DNA from: an uncultured Coriobacteriaceae bacterium
Lineage (GTDB): Bacteria; Actinomycetota; Coriobacteriia; Coriobacteriales; Atopobiaceae
NCBI GenBank assembly: GCA_948439405.1
Contig: CAOJNB010000010.1
Location: 1 to 57,918 of the forward strand
Length of the DNA stretch: 57,918 bases
Direction: 5' to 3'
Position 1 is the first letter of the stretch, and each line of letters opens with the position of its first letter. Position numbers and translations under genes: made by a program. Shown here in pieces: positions 28,399-36,752 of the stretch. The notes under the pieces were generated by a model that saw nothing but the letters and a program-made list of their open reading frames with translations, ran no database searches and was not told the origin of the DNA.

Positions 28399-28854
28399 AT
28401 GAACGAGCAGCAGTACTACCAGCCGCAGCCCGTCCAGCCCCAACCGCCCTACCCGCCGCAGAGACGGAACAGCCCGGAGTCGGTCGCCGCGCTCGTGTGC
28501 GGGATCCTCTCGATCATGTTCTCGTTCTCCGTCGTCATCGGCATCGCGCTCGGCGTCGTCGCGTTCGTGCTCGCCCGCTCGCACGCGCGCCAGAACCCCG
28601 GCGTCGGCTCGGTCACCGCCGCCAAGGTGTGCGGCATCGTCGGCAGCGCCCTCTCCGTCTGCTTCCTCTGCCTCTACGTCTTCCTCGGCTGCGTCGCCTA
28701 CGACCTCGTCCGCACCGCCGTCGACAACGGGGGCTTCTCCGAGGGCGGCGTGTCCGTCTCCGTCGACGAGGACGAGGGCCGGGCCTCCCTCTCCATCGAG
28801 GGCGAGAACGGCCTCGACGTCGACTTCGGCGTGGAGGGCCCCTCCCTCGGGTAG
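28399..28854 (+). CDS. DUF4190-type small membrane protein
   Basis: The 151-residue protein has a Pro/Gln-rich N-terminus (YYQPQPVQPQPPYPPQ), two transmembrane segments (about 31-55 and 72-100) and a short acidic extracytoplasmic tail. The first helix pair (ALVCGILSIMFSFSVVIGIALG) is typical of DUF4190 proteins, whose function is unknown. The AT-rich stretch at 28360-28390 is likely its promoter. I chose ATG 28399, which follows GAGG; ATG 28390 is an in-frame alternative. Confidence 0.7.
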   Translation: MNEQQYYQPQPVQPQPPYPPQRRNSPESVAALVCGILSIMFSFSVVIGIALGVVAFVLARSHARQNPGVGSVTAAKVCGIVGSALSVCFLCLYVFLGCVAYDLVRTAVDNGGFSEGGVSVSVDEDEGRASLSIEGENGLDVDFGVEGPSLG

Positions 28855-29087
28855 CGCCCGCCTGCAACGCTCCGTTCCCGTCGCACCGATGGCTCCGAGA
28901 GGGGCGTATTGCAGGCCGGGCCGCTCCCCTGCCGTGCCATCAGCAGGGCGGTGTCAGAAGATGAGTGGCGTAACCGCAGGTCAGCGGGTTGGCACGTCGG
29001 ACGGGCGTCCCGTTCGGGCACCCGCAGGACCCCGCTTGGTCCGCTTCGACCTGCAACACTGCCCTCCGGGCGTCAGCCGCCGAGTGC
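28855..29087. other. Non-coding region with repeated CCTGCAAYRC motif between convergent genes
   Basis: These 233 bases hold no convincing gene or U-tract terminator. The motif CCTGCAAYRC occurs at 28861-28870 (+), 28906-28915 (-) and 29050-29059 (+); the first two form an inverted pair. A related sequence, CCTTGCAACGC on the - strand, occurs at 35427-35437 beside dinB. A repeat element or a small RNA is possible. Confidence 0.4.
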
Positions 29088-29642
29088 CTAGCGGACCTTG
29101 ATCAGGCTGTAGAGCTCCTGGTCGAACTCCTTCGCGACCGCCTCGCGCGGCTTGAGGAACTCGAGCTCCATGAGGAAGCCGAAGCCGACCACCTCGGCGC
29201 CCGCCTGCTCGACGAGCTTGGCTGCTGCGACGGCGGTGCCGCCGGTGGCCACGAGGTCGTCGATCACGAGGACGCGGTCGCCGGGGGCGAGCGCGTCGCG
29301 GTGGATCTCGATCGAGTCCGTGCCGTACTCCAGCTCGTACTCCTGGCGGTACACCTCGCGCGGCAGCTTGCCGGGCTTGCGCGCCGGCACGAAGCCGAGG
29401 CCGAGGTAGTAGGCCACGGGAACGCCCACGAGGAAGCCGCGCGCCTCGGCGCCCATCACCTTGGTGGCGCCGCAGCCGCTGAAGTGGTCGCCCAGCTGCT
29501 CGACCATCGCCTTGAGGGCGTCGGCGTCGGAGAGGATGGGCGTGATGTCCTTGAACACGACCCCCGGCTCGGGATAGTCGGGGATGTCGACGACGAGGCT
29601 CTCGTAGGCGTACTCGGACACGGCTTGCTTCCTCTCTGTCAT
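29088..29642 (-). CDS. apt: Adenine phosphoribosyltransferase
   Basis: The 184-residue enzyme converts adenine and PRPP to AMP. The family start DIPDYPEPGVVFKDITPIL is at about 19-37, ARGFLVGVPVAYYLGLGF near 67-84 and the PRPP-binding VLVIDDLVATGGTA near 123-136. It is the last gene of a - strand group behind the MerR regulator (43 bases upstream) and ends 233 bases from the convergent DUF4190 gene. Confidence 0.96.
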   Translation of the reverse strand: MTERKQAVSEYAYESLVVDIPDYPEPGVVFKDITPILSDADALKAMVEQLGDHFSGCGATKVMGAEARGFLVGVPVAYYLGLGFVPARKPGKLPREVYRQEYELEYGTDSIEIHRDALAPGDRVLVIDDLVATGGTAVAAAKLVEQAGAEVVGFGFLMELEFLKPREAVAKEFDQELYSLIKVR

Positions 29643-29685
29643 GGTTCCTTCGCGGTCGCGCCCGCTCGGGCGCGAGGACGGGGCG

Positions 29686-30516
29686 TCAGGCGTCGAGCCC
29701 CTTGAAGCGCTCGCCCACCGCGCGCCGGAGCAGGCGGTCGCGCAGGGCGTTCGTGAGCGCGAGCATCGACGAGAAGGCCTCCGCGACCCTCCTGCGGTGC
29801 TCCTCGTCCGCCTCCCCCCTCCCGGCGTAGGCCACGAGGGCCTGCTCGAACATGCCGGACTCGCGGTTGGCGGCGTTGACGTACTGGCGCAGGTTCTTCG
29901 GGGCGATCCCCAGCCGGCGCAGCTCGTCGGCGGTGCGGATGAGGGCGAGGTCGCGGCCCTCGACGAGGTCGCGCCCGTGCGGGGAGCGCTTGAGCTCGAC
30001 GATGCCGGCCTCGGAGAGCTGGCGCACGAAGCTGATGGAGACGCCCATCAGGTCCGGGACGCGGTCGATGGGATGGAGCTTCTCGAGGACCTCGGCGTCG
30101 GCGAGGACCGGGTCGCGCTCGACGGCGTCGGCGGGAACGTCCGCCTCCGCCTCGGGGGCCGCGGCCGGCTCGGGCGCGCGCTCCTCGCGCGGCGCGCGTC
30201 GCCCTCCCCCGCTCTCGCGCGCCGCCGGCTCGGGGGCCTCCCGGCGGGAGGCGCGCTCGCGCCCCGCCTCCTCGTCGCGCTCCAGCATGCCGCGGATCAC
30301 GGCCAGGGGCAGGAAGCGCGTCTTCTGGAGGTGCAGGATGCGCTCGAGGCGGTCGATGTCGCGCTGGGAGTACAGCCGGTAGCCCCCCGGCGTGCGCCGG
30401 GGCGTCACGAGGCCCTCCTCCTCGAGGTAACGCACCTTGGAGACGGAGAGCTCGGGGTACTGCGCCTGGAGGCGCTTGACCACCTTGCCTATGGTCAGGA
30501 AGCCCTCGTCGGCCAT
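29686..30516 (-). CDS. MerR-type regulator, FtsR-like
   Basis: The 276-residue protein has an N-terminal MerR helix-turn-helix (LTIGKVVKRLQ, then VSKVRYLEEEGLV and GGYRLYSQRDIDRL), an Ala/Glu/Arg-rich linker near 80-135 and a C-terminal helical region. FtsR (Rv1828 and its Corynebacterium homologue), an activator of ftsZ transcription, has the same layout and lies next to the FHA protein GarA/OdhI; here too the gene is 9 bases after an FHA gene. I therefore infer an FtsR-type cell-division regulator, on context more than on sequence. Confidence 0.8.
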   Translation of the reverse strand: MADEGFLTIGKVVKRLQAQYPELSVSKVRYLEEEGLVTPRRTPGGYRLYSQRDIDRLERILHLQKTRFLPLAVIRGMLERDEEAGRERASRREAPEPAARESGGGRRAPREERAPEPAAAPEAEADVPADAVERDPVLADAEVLEKLHPIDRVPDLMGVSISFVRQLSEAGIVELKRSPHGRDLVEGRDLALIRTADELRRLGIAPKNLRQYVNAANRESGMFEQALVAYAGRGEADEEHRRRVAEAFSSMLALTNALRDRLLRRAVGERFKGLDA

Positions 30517-30525
30517 GGGGCCCGC

Positions 30526-30936
30526 CTAGGAGGCGTTGGTGTGGAACACCATGCGGAAGGTGCCGATCTGGATCGTGGAGCCGTCGGCGAGGTTCGCCTC
30601 GTTCACGATCGCGCCGTCGACCCAGGTGCCGTTGAGCGAGCCCAGGTCCTCGATCGTGACGACGCCGGAGGCGAGCCCGGAGAGGTCCATGCGGGCGTGG
30701 CGGCGCGAGACGGTCATGTCGTTGAGGAAGACGGAGTTGGACGGGTCGCGCCCCAGCGTCACCTCGTCCTCCGTGAGCTCGAAGACGGCGCCGGGCTGCG
30801 GGCCCTTCACGATCGCGAGGGTCGGGCGGCTCTGCCGGCGCGCCTGCATGAGGTTGGGCGAGGTCGGGTCGCTCACCGGCATGCGGAAGATGCGGGTGGA
30901 GTCGCCGTCGGGGACGTTCGTGTTCGACAGGGGCAT
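30526..30936 (-). CDS. FHA domain protein, GarA/OdhI-like
   Basis: The 136-residue protein has one forkhead-associated phosphothreonine-binding domain at about 40-136 with TLGRDPSNSVFLND, VSRRHARMDL and SLNGTWV. The short N-terminal tail contains S13/T14 and other hydroxy residues (GDSTRIFRMP) that could be phosphorylated and bind the domain in cis, as in GarA and OdhI, which regulate 2-oxoglutarate metabolism. ATG 30936 follows GAGGAGG; the upstream in-frame ATG at 30969 is less likely. It lies between dacA and the FtsR-like gene. Confidence 0.85.
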   Translation of the reverse strand: MPLSNTNVPDGDSTRIFRMPVSDPTSPNLMQARRQSRPTLAIVKGPQPGAVFELTEDEVTLGRDPSNSVFLNDMTVSRRHARMDLSGLASGVVTIEDLGSLNGTWVDGAIVNEANLADGSTIQIGTFRMVFHTNAS

Positions 30937-30994
30937 GGTGCCTCCTCGGAAGTCGTAGCCTGGGGCCATTGTAGCGCTCGCGCGCGGCCGCGCC

Positions 30995-32158
30995 CTACGC
31001 CGCCACCACGGGCGGCCGGTCCACGAAGGACCACGAGTTGAGCCTGCCGAACGAGGGCACGCGCGTCGGGCGCGCCCCGGCGGCCTCGGTCGAGAGGCCC
31101 ACGACGCGCCCGTCCTGGAGCCACAGGGAGGCGCCGTACGCCTGGCCGCTCTCGAGCAGCCCGCACCCGTCCGACACGGACCGCAGACGCGTCACCTCGC
31201 CGAGGGAGGCGTCGTAGACGCCGGAGACGTCGGCCGTCTCGACCGCCTCGACGGAGAAGCCGAAGCGGTAGGCGAACGGGAGCACCCGCGTCACCGCGCC
31301 CGCCTCGGCGAGCCGGTGCGAGTAGCGGGCGCCGTAGGCCCAGTCCCACAGCGCGGCCGTGTCGGAGAAGCGCCCGTCGCTCGTCGGGCAACCGAGCACG
31401 ACGGAGTACAGCCCGATCCCGTAGCGGTCGCAGTAGCCCAGGAAGGCGCAGCCGAACTCGGTCATGCCCGTCTTGATGCCCGCGGCGCCCGGATAGGTCT
31501 CGAGCAGGCGGTCGGTGCTCTCGAAGGTGCGCTGCTCGCCGTTGATCTGGATGGTGCAGCTCTCCTGGACCACGAGCTCGGCGATCAGCTCGTAGTTCTC
31601 CATGGCGTGGTGCCCCATCACGGCGAGGTCCGCGGCGCAGGAGTGGTGGCCGTCCTGCTCGAGGCCGTGCGGGTTGCGGAAGGAGGTGTGGTCCATGCCG
31701 AGCTCGGCCGCGCGCTCGTTCATCATCTCGACGAAGGCGGCCTCCGACCCGGCGACCTCGCGCGCGATCAGGACGGCGGCGTCGTTGGCCGAGTAGACGA
31801 GGAGCACCTGCAGCAGGTCGCCGAAGGTCGTCGTGGTGCCAGCCTCGAAGCCCGCGAGCTGCGAGTAGCCGGGCAGGTCCACCTCCCCCACCTCGACGAC
31901 CCGGTCCATCGGGATGCCGGAGTCGATCGCCAGCATCGCCGTCATCACCTTGGTGATCGAGGCCATGGGCATCTCCTGCTCGGAGTTCAGCTCCCACAGG
32001 ACGTTGCCGGAGGCGTCGCACACGATCACGGCCTGGGCCTCGGCGAGGCGCGGGCCCGGGGACGCCTCCTCGGCGAGCGCGGACGTCGGGACGAGGGGCG
32101 CGAGCAGCAGCGCGAGGGCGAGCAGGACGCAGGCCGAGGTCCGTGCGGCTCCGCGCAT
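30995..32158 (-). CDS. dacA: D-alanyl-D-alanine carboxypeptidase (penicillin-binding protein 5/6 type)
   Basis: The 387-residue precursor has a signal peptide (residues 1-29, ending SALA) and an S11 peptidase domain with S67-x-x-K70 (SITK), S123-A-N125 and K229-T-G231. It removes the last D-Ala of peptidoglycan stem peptides. A second beta domain follows, but I see no clear C-terminal membrane anchor. The ATG shares one base with the TGA of the CDP-alcohol transferase (TGATG), so translation is coupled. Confidence 0.93.
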   Translation of the reverse strand: MRGAARTSACVLLALALLLAPLVPTSALAEEASPGPRLAEAQAVIVCDASGNVLWELNSEQEMPMASITKVMTAMLAIDSGIPMDRVVEVGEVDLPGYSQLAGFEAGTTTTFGDLLQVLLVYSANDAAVLIAREVAGSEAAFVEMMNERAAELGMDHTSFRNPHGLEQDGHHSCAADLAVMGHHAMENYELIAELVVQESCTIQINGEQRTFESTDRLLETYPGAAGIKTGMTEFGCAFLGYCDRYGIGLYSVVLGCPTSDGRFSDTAALWDWAYGARYSHRLAEAGAVTRVLPFAYRFGFSVEAVETADVSGVYDASLGEVTRLRSVSDGCGLLESGQAYGASLWLQDGRVVGLSTEAAGARPTRVPSFGRLNSWSFVDRPPVVAA

Positions 32159-32859
32159 CACTCGGACCGCGCCTCGGCGGCGCCGGCCTCGCGGATGAAG
32201 GCCACGCCCTGGCAGCTGTAGACGACGGCGGTCGCCACCGAGCACACGCAGCCGGCGTAGACGAACAGCATCCCTATCGGCGCGGGGGTCGCGTTGAGCA
32301 GCGGGAGCCACGAGACGTCGACGATCCCGAGGCCGTCGACGACGGGGGCGCCCAGCAGCAGGTCCGAGAAGCCGAACATGAGCAGGGCCGTCGTGAGCTT
32401 GCCGATGAAGACGACGTCGATGGGGCGCTCGCGGAAGCGACGGACGATCTGCATGCCGATGGCGAGGTAGAGGTCGCGCCCCACCACGAGGACGGCGACC
32501 CACGCCGGCAGCTCGCCGCGGATGATCAGGCCGAGCACGCCGCTGAACAGCAGCATGCGGTCGACGATGGGGTCGAGCACCTTGCCGAACCAGGAGACCG
32601 TGTTGGTCGCCCGGGCGATGAGGCCGTCGAGGAAGTCGCTCGACGCGGCGACCACGTAGATGACCGTGCCCGCGAGGCGCAGGTCGGCCGCGCAGAACAC
32701 CCACAGGAACACGAGCGTCATGACGAGGCGCGTGAAGGTCAGCAGGTTCGCCAGGGTGAGGACCTGGTGCGAGGGGTTGTCGGAGGAGCCGGAGCGCTCG
32801 AGGAGCACGCGCTCCCCCACGCCGCCGTCCCTTGCCTCGTAGTCGCCCAACGTGAACAC
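32158..32859 (-). CDS. CDP-alcohol phosphatidyltransferase, second copy
   Basis: The 233-residue membrane protein has the CDP-alcohol signature (SSDFLDGLIARAT, then FGKVLDPIVDRM, residues about 74-103) and about five membrane segments. It is clearly diverged from the pgsA product at 8020-8631. It could be a cardiolipin synthase, a phosphatidylinositol-type synthase or a second PgsA; the sequence does not decide. The listed GTG start is weakly supported, and a TTG at 32850 is better spaced from AGGAAG. The gene leads a five-gene group with dacA, FHA, FtsR-like and apt. Confidence 0.85.
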   Translation of the reverse strand: MFTLGDYEARDGGVGERVLLERSGSSDNPSHQVLTLANLLTFTRLVMTLVFLWVFCAADLRLAGTVIYVVAASSDFLDGLIARATNTVSWFGKVLDPIVDRMLLFSGVLGLIIRGELPAWVAVLVVGRDLYLAIGMQIVRRFRERPIDVVFIGKLTTALLMFGFSDLLLGAPVVDGLGIVDVSWLPLLNATPAPIGMLFVYAGCVCSVATAVVYSCQGVAFIREAGAAEARSE

Positions 32860-32990
32860 CTTCCTGCCGTGATACCGAAAGCTGATGATACCGCAAGCCG
32901 GGGCGGCGCACGCAGGTCGCGGCGCGCATCCCCGCGCGGGTCGCGCCGGCTACAATGGCCGCATCGCCCGCGCCGCCGAGGGAGGCACCC

Positions 32991-33545
32991 ATGCAGACCG
33001 CCAGCCGCACCGCCCTGCTCGTGATCGACGCCATCGAGGCCGCCGACGCCGTCTACGACCCGGACGCCGCCTCGAGGGACTACCGCGCCGCCGTCGCGCG
33101 CACGGTCGACGCCTGCCACGGGGCCGGCGTGCCCGTCATCTTCTGCAACGACGCCCACATCCCCGGCATCGACCGCGAGCTCGCGCTCTGGGGCGACCAC
33201 GGGCTGCGGGGCGCGACGCGCGTCTTCCCCGAGGTGGAGGTGCGCGAGGGCGACCTCACGGTCACGAAGCGCCGCTACTCGTCCTTCTTCGGCACCGACC
33301 TCGACGTCACCCTGCGCGAGCTGGGCGTCTCCCGCGTGCTCGCCGTCGGGGCGGACACGAACATCTGCGTCCTGCACACGCTCGCCGACGCCTTCTTCCT
33401 GGGCTACGACTCCGTCGTCGTCGAGGACGCGACGATGACCTTCCTGTGCGGCACGCAGGAGGGCGCGATCGAGCACTGCGTCAAGTGCTACGGCTCGGAG
33501 GTCGTCTCCTCGGGCGAGGTCGCCTCCCTGCTGGCGGACGCCTAG
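32991..33545 (+). CDS. Isochorismatase-family cysteine hydrolase
   Basis: The 184-residue protein has the family catalytic triad D13 (LLVIDAI), K93 (VTKRRYSSFFGTDL) and C126 (ADTNICVLHT). The cis-peptide segment GADTNICV is also present. Relatives include nicotinamidase (PncA), isochorismatase and carbamoylases. The typical nicotinamidase metal site D-x-H near residues 54-56 (NDAHIPG) is partly present, so a nicotinamidase is possible, matching PncC elsewhere in the window. TACAAT (32951-32956) may be its -10. GGGAGG precedes ATG 32991. Confidence 0.85.
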   Translation: MQTASRTALLVIDAIEAADAVYDPDAASRDYRAAVARTVDACHGAGVPVIFCNDAHIPGIDRELALWGDHGLRGATRVFPEVEVREGDLTVTKRRYSSFFGTDLDVTLRELGVSRVLAVGADTNICVLHTLADAFFLGYDSVVVEDATMTFLCGTQEGAIEHCVKCYGSEVVSSGEVASLLADA

Positions 33546-33558
33546 GGGACGCCCCTAG
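33542..33558. terminator. Hairpin holding both stop codons of convergent genes
   Basis: CTAGGGG, loop ACG, CCCCTAG: a 7-bp stem that includes the TAG of the hydrolase (33543-33545) and the TAG of the opposite small gene (33555-33557). No U-tract follows on either side. Confidence 0.4.
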
Positions 33559-33815
33559 CGGCGCCAGGCGCCCCCGTCCCCCTCGTCGCGGGCGCGCCTG
33601 CGCTCGTCCTCGCGGTCGCGAGCCTGCATCGTGGGCAGGACGAAGTTCGCGATGCCCAGGGCGAGCTCGAGCAGGGAGAGGACGAGGCTCCCGCCGCGGG
33701 TGAAGTTCTTCCAGGCGAAGTAGAGGAAGAGCGCGCCGACGAGGTAGCTCACGATCGCGTTGCCGCGGTCGCGCGCCTGCTGCTTGCGCTCCTCGCTGGG
33801 CTCGTAGCCTGCCAT
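33555..33815 (-). CDS. Small membrane protein of unknown function
   Basis: The 86-residue product starts MAGYEPSEERKQQARDRG, has one long or two short hydrophobic segments at about 20-62 (SYLVGALFLYFAWKNF, then LVLSLLELALGIANFVLP) and ends in a charged Asp/Arg tail. I do not recognise a family. It is convergent with the isochorismatase-type gene and divergent from pta, with 145 bases to the latter. Confidence 0.6.
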   Translation of the reverse strand: MAGYEPSEERKQQARDRGNAIVSYLVGALFLYFAWKNFTRGGSLVLSLLELALGIANFVLPTMQARDREDERRRARDEGDGGAWRR

Positions 33816-33960
33816 GCGGACCCTCCCGTCGACGTCCCGTGCCACGAACCTTACCAGTTCCCGCCCGCCTCGTCCGCGGGCCGAAGCGGCGCGGCCGCGC
33901 GGCGGCGCCTCCCCTACGCTTGGGCACGGAGGGACGCGCGGCGCCCGTCGGGAGGTTGCG

Positions 33961-34974
33961 ATGTTCGAGGCCCAGATCGAGCGGCTCAGGGCGTGCCCGC
34001 CCAGGGTCGTGATGCCCGAGGGGGAGGACCCCCGCATCGCCGGGACCGCGGTGCGCCTCGCGCGCGAGGGCGTCATGCGGCCGACGCTCGTAGGCGAGGC
34101 GGACGCCGTGCGGGAGGCCGTCACGCGGGCCGGCGGGCGCGAGGAGGACGTCGAGGTGGTCGACCCGGCCGCCCTCCCCGACGCCGAGGGGCTCGCACGC
34201 GAGATGGTCCGCATGCGCCTGGGGCGCGCCACCCCCGAGGAGTGCCGGGAGCTCGTCAGGCGCCCCAACTACCTCGCGACGATGCTCCTGGCGACCCGCC
34301 GGGCGGACCTGCTCGTCGGCGGCGCCGTCTACACCACGTTCGACATCGCCCTGCCCGCGCTCCAGCTCGTCCGGGCGGCGCCCGGACGCCACCTCGTGAG
34401 CTCGTGCTACCTGTTCACCAAGGGCGAGGGAGAGCCGCTCTACGTCATGGGCGACCCGGCGATCAACATCTCCTACGAGGACCAGCGCGACATGTGGGGC
34501 GACGTGGTGGTGAGCGCCCCGGCGCAGCTGGCCGAGGTCGCCGTCTCGTTCGCGGAGGTGCTCGACGCCCTCGGCGTCGAGCCGCGCGTCGCGATGCTGT
34601 CCTACTCGACGAAGGGGTCGGGCCGCGGTCCCGAGGTAGACCTCGTGCGCCAGGCGACCGAGGCGGCCCGCGCGATGGCGCCGGACCTCGCGATCGACGG
34701 CGAGCTCCAGTTCGACGCCGCCTTCTCCCCCGCCGTCGCGGCGCGCAAGGCGCCCGGCAGCCCGGTGGCGGGCCGCGCGAACGCCTTCGTGTTCCCCGAG
34801 ATCAACTCGGCCAACACCGCGTGCAAGATCATCGAGCACCTCGCGGGCTACCGGCTGTTCGGGCCCATCCTGCTGGGCCTCGCGGCTCCGGTGAGCGACC
34901 TGTCGCGCGGCTGCACCGCCGAGGAGGCCTACCTCACCGCGGTCGTGGCCGCCTCGCTCGCCCTGGGGCGCTAG
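33961..34974 (+). CDS. pta: Phosphate acetyltransferase
   Basis: The 337-residue enzyme interconverts acetyl-CoA and acetyl phosphate. Family features are VMPEGEDPRIAGTAVRLA near 17-34, MLLATRRADLLVGGAVY near 108-124, MLSYSTKGSGRGP near 215-227, and VFPEINSANTACKIIEHLAGY near the end, which forms the CoA/phosphate site. The length is that of the short class without the N-terminal DRTGG domain. Acetate kinase, usually adjacent, is not in the window. The ATG is preceded by GGGAGG. Confidence 0.95.
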   Translation: MFEAQIERLRACPPRVVMPEGEDPRIAGTAVRLAREGVMRPTLVGEADAVREAVTRAGGREEDVEVVDPAALPDAEGLAREMVRMRLGRATPEECRELVRRPNYLATMLLATRRADLLVGGAVYTTFDIALPALQLVRAAPGRHLVSSCYLFTKGEGEPLYVMGDPAINISYEDQRDMWGDVVVSAPAQLAEVAVSFAEVLDALGVEPRVAMLSYSTKGSGRGPEVDLVRQATEAARAMAPDLAIDGELQFDAAFSPAVAARKAPGSPVAGRANAFVFPEINSANTACKIIEHLAGYRLFGPILLGLAAPVSDLSRGCTAEEAYLTAVVAASLALGR

Positions 34975-34989
34975 GACGCCGGGAGGCCG

Positions 34990-35367
34990 CTACAGGGCCG
35001 CGACGACCTCGATCTCCACCAGGGCGCCCTTGGGGAGGCCCGCCACGCCGTAGGCGGCGCGGGCCGGGTAGGGCTCGGAGAAGAACTCCGCGTACACGTC
35101 GTTCATCGCCGCGAAGTCGCCGATGTCGGCGAGCAGCACGGAGACCCTCAGGACGCGGTCCATGCCCGTGCCGGCGGCCTCGAGGATGTTGCGGACGTTG
35201 GTGAGCGAGCGGCGGGCCTGCCGCTCGATGCCGCCCTCCACGAGCTCGCCGGTGGCGGGGTCGATGGGGATCTGGCCGGAGACGTAGACGGTGCCCCCGT
35301 GCTCGATGGCCTGCGAGTACGGGCCGATGGCCCGGGGCGCGTCGTCGGTGTGGATGGCGTTCGCCAT
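34990..35367 (-). CDS. ridA: RidA family enamine/imine deaminase
   Basis: The 125-residue trimeric enzyme hydrolyses reactive enamines formed by PLP enzymes. The family pattern APRAIGPYSQAIEHGGTVYV is at about 10-29, SGQIPIDPATGEL near 30-42, and YPARAAYGVAGLPKGALVEIE at the end with the arginine that binds the substrate carboxylate (R104). ATG 35367 follows GAGG; the upstream in-frame start is less likely. It is convergent with pta with only 15 bases between. Confidence 0.95.
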   Translation of the reverse strand: MANAIHTDDAPRAIGPYSQAIEHGGTVYVSGQIPIDPATGELVEGGIERQARRSLTNVRNILEAAGTGMDRVLRVSVLLADIGDFAAMNDVYAEFFSEPYPARAAYGVAGLPKGALVEIEVVAAL

Positions 35368-35442
35368 GGCGTACCTCCTCGGTGCGACTTCTGCTCCGAC
35401 AAGCATAGGACGGCCCGGTTTCCGTCGCGTTGCAAGGCGGGG

Positions 35443-36720
35443 CTAGATCTGCGAGGTCGGGTGCGTGGAGTGGTCCCGCTTCGGGTCGAGGGAGGCGAGC
35501 TTGGGGTCGGAGATCTCGACGCCGCGGCGCACGGCGTGGTTGCCGAAGCGCCGCCTGAGCCCGTCGATGGCCGAGTCGAGCTCCTCCATCCTGGCCCGCT
35601 CGCGCTCCTCCCCCCACAGGTCGAGCTGGGTCCAGGCGGGGCGCTCGGACAGCGAGCCGACCCGCACCTCGATGAAGCGCACCGGCCGCCGCTCCAGGTC
35701 CCATCCCGAGAGGAGGAGGTCGCAGGCGGCGTGGCAGATCTCGCCGGTGATGTCGGTGGCCCGGCGCAGGGTCGTCTGGCGCGAGCGCGTCGAGAGGTCG
35801 GCCGCGTCGCGGGCCGAGACGGCGACGCTCCCCGCCAGCATGCCGACCTCGCGCAGGCGCTGCGCCACGGACTCCCCCAGGGACCAGACGACCTGGCGCG
35901 CGGTCCCCTCGTCGCTGACGTCGCGGGCGAGGGTCGTGCCGTTCCCAATGCTCTTGGCGGTGCGGTCGACGTCGGCGCGCTCCGGGTCGAAGGGGCGCAC
36001 CGGGCTGTCGTCGAGGCCCAGGGCGTAGTCGCGCAGCATGACGCCCGTCCTGCCGAGCATCTGCGAGAGCGAGGCCTCGCTGGCGGCGGCGAGCCGCCCG
36101 ATGGTGGTGATGCCGACCCGCTCCAGGCGGCGCGCCGTCGCCGGCCCGACGAAGATGAGGTCGCGGACGGGCGCGGGCCAGACGACCTGCCGGTAGTTCT
36201 CCCGGGAGACGACGGTGAGCCCGTGGGGCTTGTCGTAGTCCGACCCGAACTTGGCGAACACCTTGTTCCAGGAGATGCCGACGGACAGCGAGAGCCCGAG
36301 CTCCTCGCCGACGCGGCGGACGACCTCCCGGGCGATGCCGACCGGGTCGCCGCCGAACAGGTGGGCCGACCCGGTGACGTCGAGCCAGGCCTCGTCGGGG
36401 CCGAACGGCTCGACGAGGTCGGTGTACTCGTAGTAGATCGCCCGGGCGGCGCGCGAGTAGCGGTGGTAGAGGTGGAAGCGCGGCGGCACGACGACGGCGT
36501 CGGGGCATATGCGCCGCGCCTCGTTGAGCGTCGAGGCCGTCTTGACGCCGCGGCGCTTGGCCTCGTAGCTCGCGGTGAGGACGATGCCGTGGCGCGACGA
36601 CTCGTCCCCGCCCACGATGAGGGGGGCGTCGCGCAGCGAGGGGTCCTCGGCCTGCTCCACGCTCGCGTAGAAGGCGTCGAGGTCGACGTGGAGGATCATG
36701 CGGTCGCGCCCGCGCGGCAT
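35443..36720 (-). CDS. dinB: DNA polymerase IV (Y family)
   Basis: The 425-residue translesion polymerase has the catalytic acidic residues in HVDLDAFYASVE near 10-21 and GPDEAWLDVTG near 105-115, followed by the thumb helix-hairpin-helix (FVGPATARRLERVGI) and a little-finger domain. No beta-clamp motif is certain at the C-terminus (SLDPKRDHSTHPTSQI). ATG 36720 follows GGAGG; ATG 36699 is an alternative. I see no LexA box upstream. The frame is open far upstream, but that part is antiphase sequence of the neighbour. Confidence 0.93.
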   Translation of the reverse strand: MPRGRDRMILHVDLDAFYASVEQAEDPSLRDAPLIVGGDESSRHGIVLTASYEAKRRGVKTASTLNEARRICPDAVVVPPRFHLYHRYSRAARAIYYEYTDLVEPFGPDEAWLDVTGSAHLFGGDPVGIAREVVRRVGEELGLSLSVGISWNKVFAKFGSDYDKPHGLTVVSRENYRQVVWPAPVRDLIFVGPATARRLERVGITTIGRLAAASEASLSQMLGRTGVMLRDYALGLDDSPVRPFDPERADVDRTAKSIGNGTTLARDVSDEGTARQVVWSLGESVAQRLREVGMLAGSVAVSARDAADLSTRSRQTTLRRATDITGEICHAACDLLLSGWDLERRPVRFIEVRVGSLSERPAWTQLDLWGEERERARMEELDSAIDGLRRRFGNHAVRRGVEISDPKLASLDPKRDHSTHPTSQI

Positions 36721-36752
36721 CGCCTCGCTCACCTCCCCCGGGCCCCTGCGCC

